From Eggerthellales bacterium UBA948 (GTDB taxonomy: Bacteria > Actinomycetota > Coriobacteriia > Coriobacteriales > UBA8131): a stretch of 6,363 nucleotides of DNA. The position numbers and the translations under genes were made by a program. This document shows positions 4,430-6,363 of this stretch, piece by piece. Each line of letters opens with the position of its first letter. The first letter of the stretch is position 1. The stretch is taken from contig DBCW01000163.1 of assembly GCA_002293265.1 (NCBI GenBank), positions 174 through 6,536 on the forward strand, given 5' to 3'. The notes under the pieces were generated by a model, which saw only the letters and a program-made list of their open reading frames with translations, was not told the DNA's origin and made no database searches.

Positions 4430-6363
4430 TCCATTGCTCCAAGTCTTGAAGAGCGATTGGCTCAAGTGTTGACTTACCTTCTTTGGCGCTTTGAGCCACC
4501 TCAATTGCTCGGCTGAGTGCAGTGGCACCTGCAAGTGTTGTGGCGTAACAGATGCCGTGTCTTACGGCAGCGGTACGCAAATGAAAACCGTCGGAGCGCG
4601 TTTCTTGTCCAAATGGCGTATTGATCATCAGGTCAATCTTACCGTTAGCAATGTCATCACCGATATTTGGGCGTTGCTCATGTATTTTGCGTACATGTTC
4701 CACCGGAATACCCACGGCTTCTATTGCCTTAGCTGTACCGGTTGTGGAGACGATCTTGAAGCCCAAGTGATGCATCTGGTTGGCTAAATTAAGCACTTGA
4801 CGCTTGTCGCGGTCGCATACGCTGATGAACACAGTGCCACCGGTTGGCAGCGAATAATCAATTGATAGAGCTGCTTTGGCGTAGGCTATCGGATAACTTC
4901 TGCCAATACCCATAACCTCACCGGTAGATTTCATCTCCGGACCTAACACAATGTCAGCTCCGGGGAATCTACCAAAGGGCATGACCGCCTCTTTTACGCT
5001 ATAGTGATCGATCTCTCTGTCGTCCGGTGGCAGATTCAGCGATGCAATGCTTTGACCGGACATGATGCGAGCTGCACATTTTGCCAGCGGCACTCCTGTG
5101 GCCTTGGCGGTAAATGGCACTGTTCTACTGGCACGCGGATTAACTTCGATCACATAAACGGTCGTATCTTTCACAGCAAACTGAACATTCAAAACGCCTT
5201 TAACGCCAACAGCCAAAGCCAGTTTTTTGGTGTATTCACGAATAGTTGCAATTATCGGATCGGACAAAGAAAACGGTGGTGTGCAGCAGCTTGAGTCTCC
5301 GCTATGTATGCCGGCTTCTTCGATGTGTTCCAAAAGACCACCGATGTAGACTTCTTCACCATCACACAACGCATCGACATCAACCTCGATCGCACTTTCC
5401 AAGAAATGGTCGAGATAAACGGGATGATCCGGCGTTACACGTGTGGCTTCCAGCATATACTGCTCCAAATATTGGCTGTTGTAAGCAATGACCATACCTC
5501 GTCCGCCCAATACGTAGCTTGGACGTACAAGCAGCGGAAATCCAATACGATCTGCTACCTCTAAAGCTTCTTCTAAAGACGTTGCCGTGCCGGATTGCGG
5601 GTAATCAATACCCAGCTCGTCTAATAAACCGGCAAAACGCTCGCGGTCTTCTGCCAGATCGATGGCCTCAGGTTTGGTTCCCATGATGTTAACGCCGGCT
5701 TCCTCTAATGACCATGCAAGTTTGAGCGGAGTTTGTCCACCCAAAGTTACCAAAACAGCTTCCGGCGCTTCAACATCTACAATATCCATTACATCTTCAT
5801 ATGTCAGCGGTTCAAAATAAAGGCGATCAGATGTATCATAGTCTGTAGATACGGTCTCGGGGTTACAGTTGACCATGATGGTCTCATATCCCTGCTCAGC
5901 AAGCGCATAGCTTGCATGCACACAACAGTAATCAAACTCGATACCTTGCCCGATACGATTAGGCCCGGCTCCAAGTATCATCGCCTTTGGCTTATCGGTA
6001 TGGCGAACTTCGCTGGTGCTTTCGTATGTTTTGTAATAGTAATTGCTGTCGGAAGCAAACTCACCGGCACAAGTGTCTACAGCCTTAAACACCGGCACGA
6101 CATCAAGTTCCTTACGCTTGGCTCGTACGAGTTTCTCATCTTCTGTTCCGGTAAGGAAAGCAATCTGAACATCTGAAAGACCCATGCGTTTTACTTGACG
6201 TAAATCCATAGCGCTAATCTGGTCTAACCTGCGACCTTCAACAAGTTTTTCTGCATCCACCATGTTTTTAAGGCAGTTGATAAACCAAGGGTCGATACTT
6301 GAAGCCTTGGAGGCATCCTCCACAGTCCAACCTCTACGCAACGCCTCGGCAATATAGTAGATG
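4422..6363 (-). CDS. carB: carbamoyl-phosphate synthase large subunit, C-terminal part (gene runs off the right edge)
   Basis: CarB uses ammonia from the CarA glutaminase, bicarbonate and two ATP to make carbamoyl phosphate for pyrimidines and arginine. The window shows the last 646 codons; the family is about 1070 residues, so roughly 425 N-terminal residues are outside. The frame is open to the edge, where it reads as family sequence (IYYIAEALRRGW), so the TTG at 6341 is not the start. Numbered from the left end of the visible part, about 1-120 are the oligomerisation domain. The second ATP-grasp domain, which phosphorylates carbamate, spans about 125-500, with GAGPNRIGQGIEFDYC, NCNPETVSTDYDTSDRLYFEP, VRPSYVLGGRGM and IEVNPRASRTVPF. 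From about 507 to 620 lies the MGS-like allosteric domain (STTGTA, VRKIHE, INTPFG), where UMP inhibits in related enzymes. It is intact and ordinary. Its stop overlaps pyrK. Confidence 0.97.
   Translation of the reverse strand, partial: IYYIAEALRRGWTVEDASKASSIDPWFINCLKNMVDAEKLVEGRRLDQISAMDLRQVKRMGLSDVQIAFLTGTEDEKLVRAKRKELDVVPVFKAVDTCAGEFASDSNYYYKTYESTSEVRHTDKPKAMILGAGPNRIGQGIEFDYCCVHASYALAEQGYETIMVNCNPETVSTDYDTSDRLYFEPLTYEDVMDIVDVEAPEAVLVTLGGQTPLKLAWSLEEAGVNIMGTKPEAIDLAEDRERFAGLLDELGIDYPQSGTATSLEEALEVADRIGFPLLVRPSYVLGGRGMVIAYNSQYLEQYMLEATRVTPDHPVYLDHFLESAIEVDVDALCDGEEVYIGGLLEHIEEAGIHSGDSSCCTPPFSLSDPIIATIREYTKKLALAVGVKGVLNVQFAVKDTTVYVIEVNPRASRTVPFTAKATGVPLAKCAARIMSGQSIASLNLPPDDREIDHYSVKEAVMPFGRFPGADIVLGPEMKSTGEVMGIGRSYPIAYAKAALSIDYSLPTGGTVFISVCDRDKRQVLNLANQMHHLGFKIVSTTGTAKAIEAVGIPVEHVRKIHEQRPNIGDDIANGKIDLMINTPFGQETRSDGFHLRTAAVRHGICYATTLAGATALSRAIEVAQSAKEGKSTLEPIALQDLEQWNV
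4437..4440 (-). promoter_or_regulatory. ribosome binding site of pyrK inside carB
   Basis: GGAG on the minus strand lies within the last codons of carB, 7 nt before the ATG at 4429. It decides the pyrK start in favour of this ATG over the ATG at 4534 deep inside carB. Confidence 0.7.

Noticed and set aside
4430..4534. N-terminal 35-residue extension of pyrK from the ATG at 4534
   Set aside because: It overlaps the conserved carB C-terminus, has no PyrK resemblance, and a better start with a ribosome site lies at 4429.
5733..6176. 147-codon plus-strand open frame antisense to carB
   Set aside because: It is fully inside the intact, highly conserved carB frame, shows no family motif, and looks like a shadow of carB codons.
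6339..6341. TTG as the carB start
   Set aside because: The frame stays open to the window edge with conserved CarB sequence upstream, so this is an internal Leu codon of a truncated gene.

Overview
The window is a bacterial chromosome segment holding the distal end of a de novo pyrimidine biosynthesis operon on the minus strand. Next to it are a small transcriptional regulator, a DNA adenine methyltransferase and the 3' end of a tRNA-Glu gene. The gene order carB-pyrK-pyrD(B)-pyrE, a PyrK-dependent class 1B dihydroorotate dehydrogenase, a PyrE of the C-terminal CxxC type and a CCA-encoding tRNA suit a Gram-positive-type bacterium. A low-to-medium GC Actinobacteriota (Coriobacteriia-like) or a Firmicute is plausible. 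I cannot fix the lineage from sequence alone.

Layout. Bases 1-54 are the 3' part of tRNA-Glu(CUC), followed by a perfect 11-bp hairpin (62-90) and by a 14-bp sequence (101-114) that is the exact reverse complement of the tRNA 3' arm. Bases 115-280 are AT-rich, with candidate -10 elements and no gene that I can support. Bases 281-1411 (+) encode a D12-class N6-adenine DNA methyltransferase with no visible restriction partner. Converging on it after an 11-bp gap is a PadR-type regulator (1423-1854, -), which has a good promoter of its own (1910-1882, -) overlaid by a small dyad. Then come pyrE, pyrD, pyrK and the C-terminal 646 codons of carB, all on the minus strand; carB runs off the right edge.

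How it works together. CarB makes carbamoyl phosphate, the first precursor of the pathway. PyrD and PyrK form the NAD-linked dihydroorotate dehydrogenase that produces orotate, and PyrE converts orotate and PRPP to OMP. The reading frames overlap (carB/pyrK by 8 nt, pyrK/pyrD by 7 nt) or nearly touch (pyrD/pyrE, 17 nt), so the operon looks translationally coupled. No pyrF is seen here, and carA and the other pyr genes would lie outside the window.

The pathway genes are ordinary. The less ordinary parts are the tRNA-proximal inverted repeat, the apparently solitary methyltransferase inserted between tRNA-Glu and the pyr operon, the cysteine-bearing PadR protein with its promoter dyad, a tetranucleotide repeat over the pyrE stop codon, and a cysteine-containing insertion in PyrD. 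I did not find convincing evidence for a wholly new multi-gene system.
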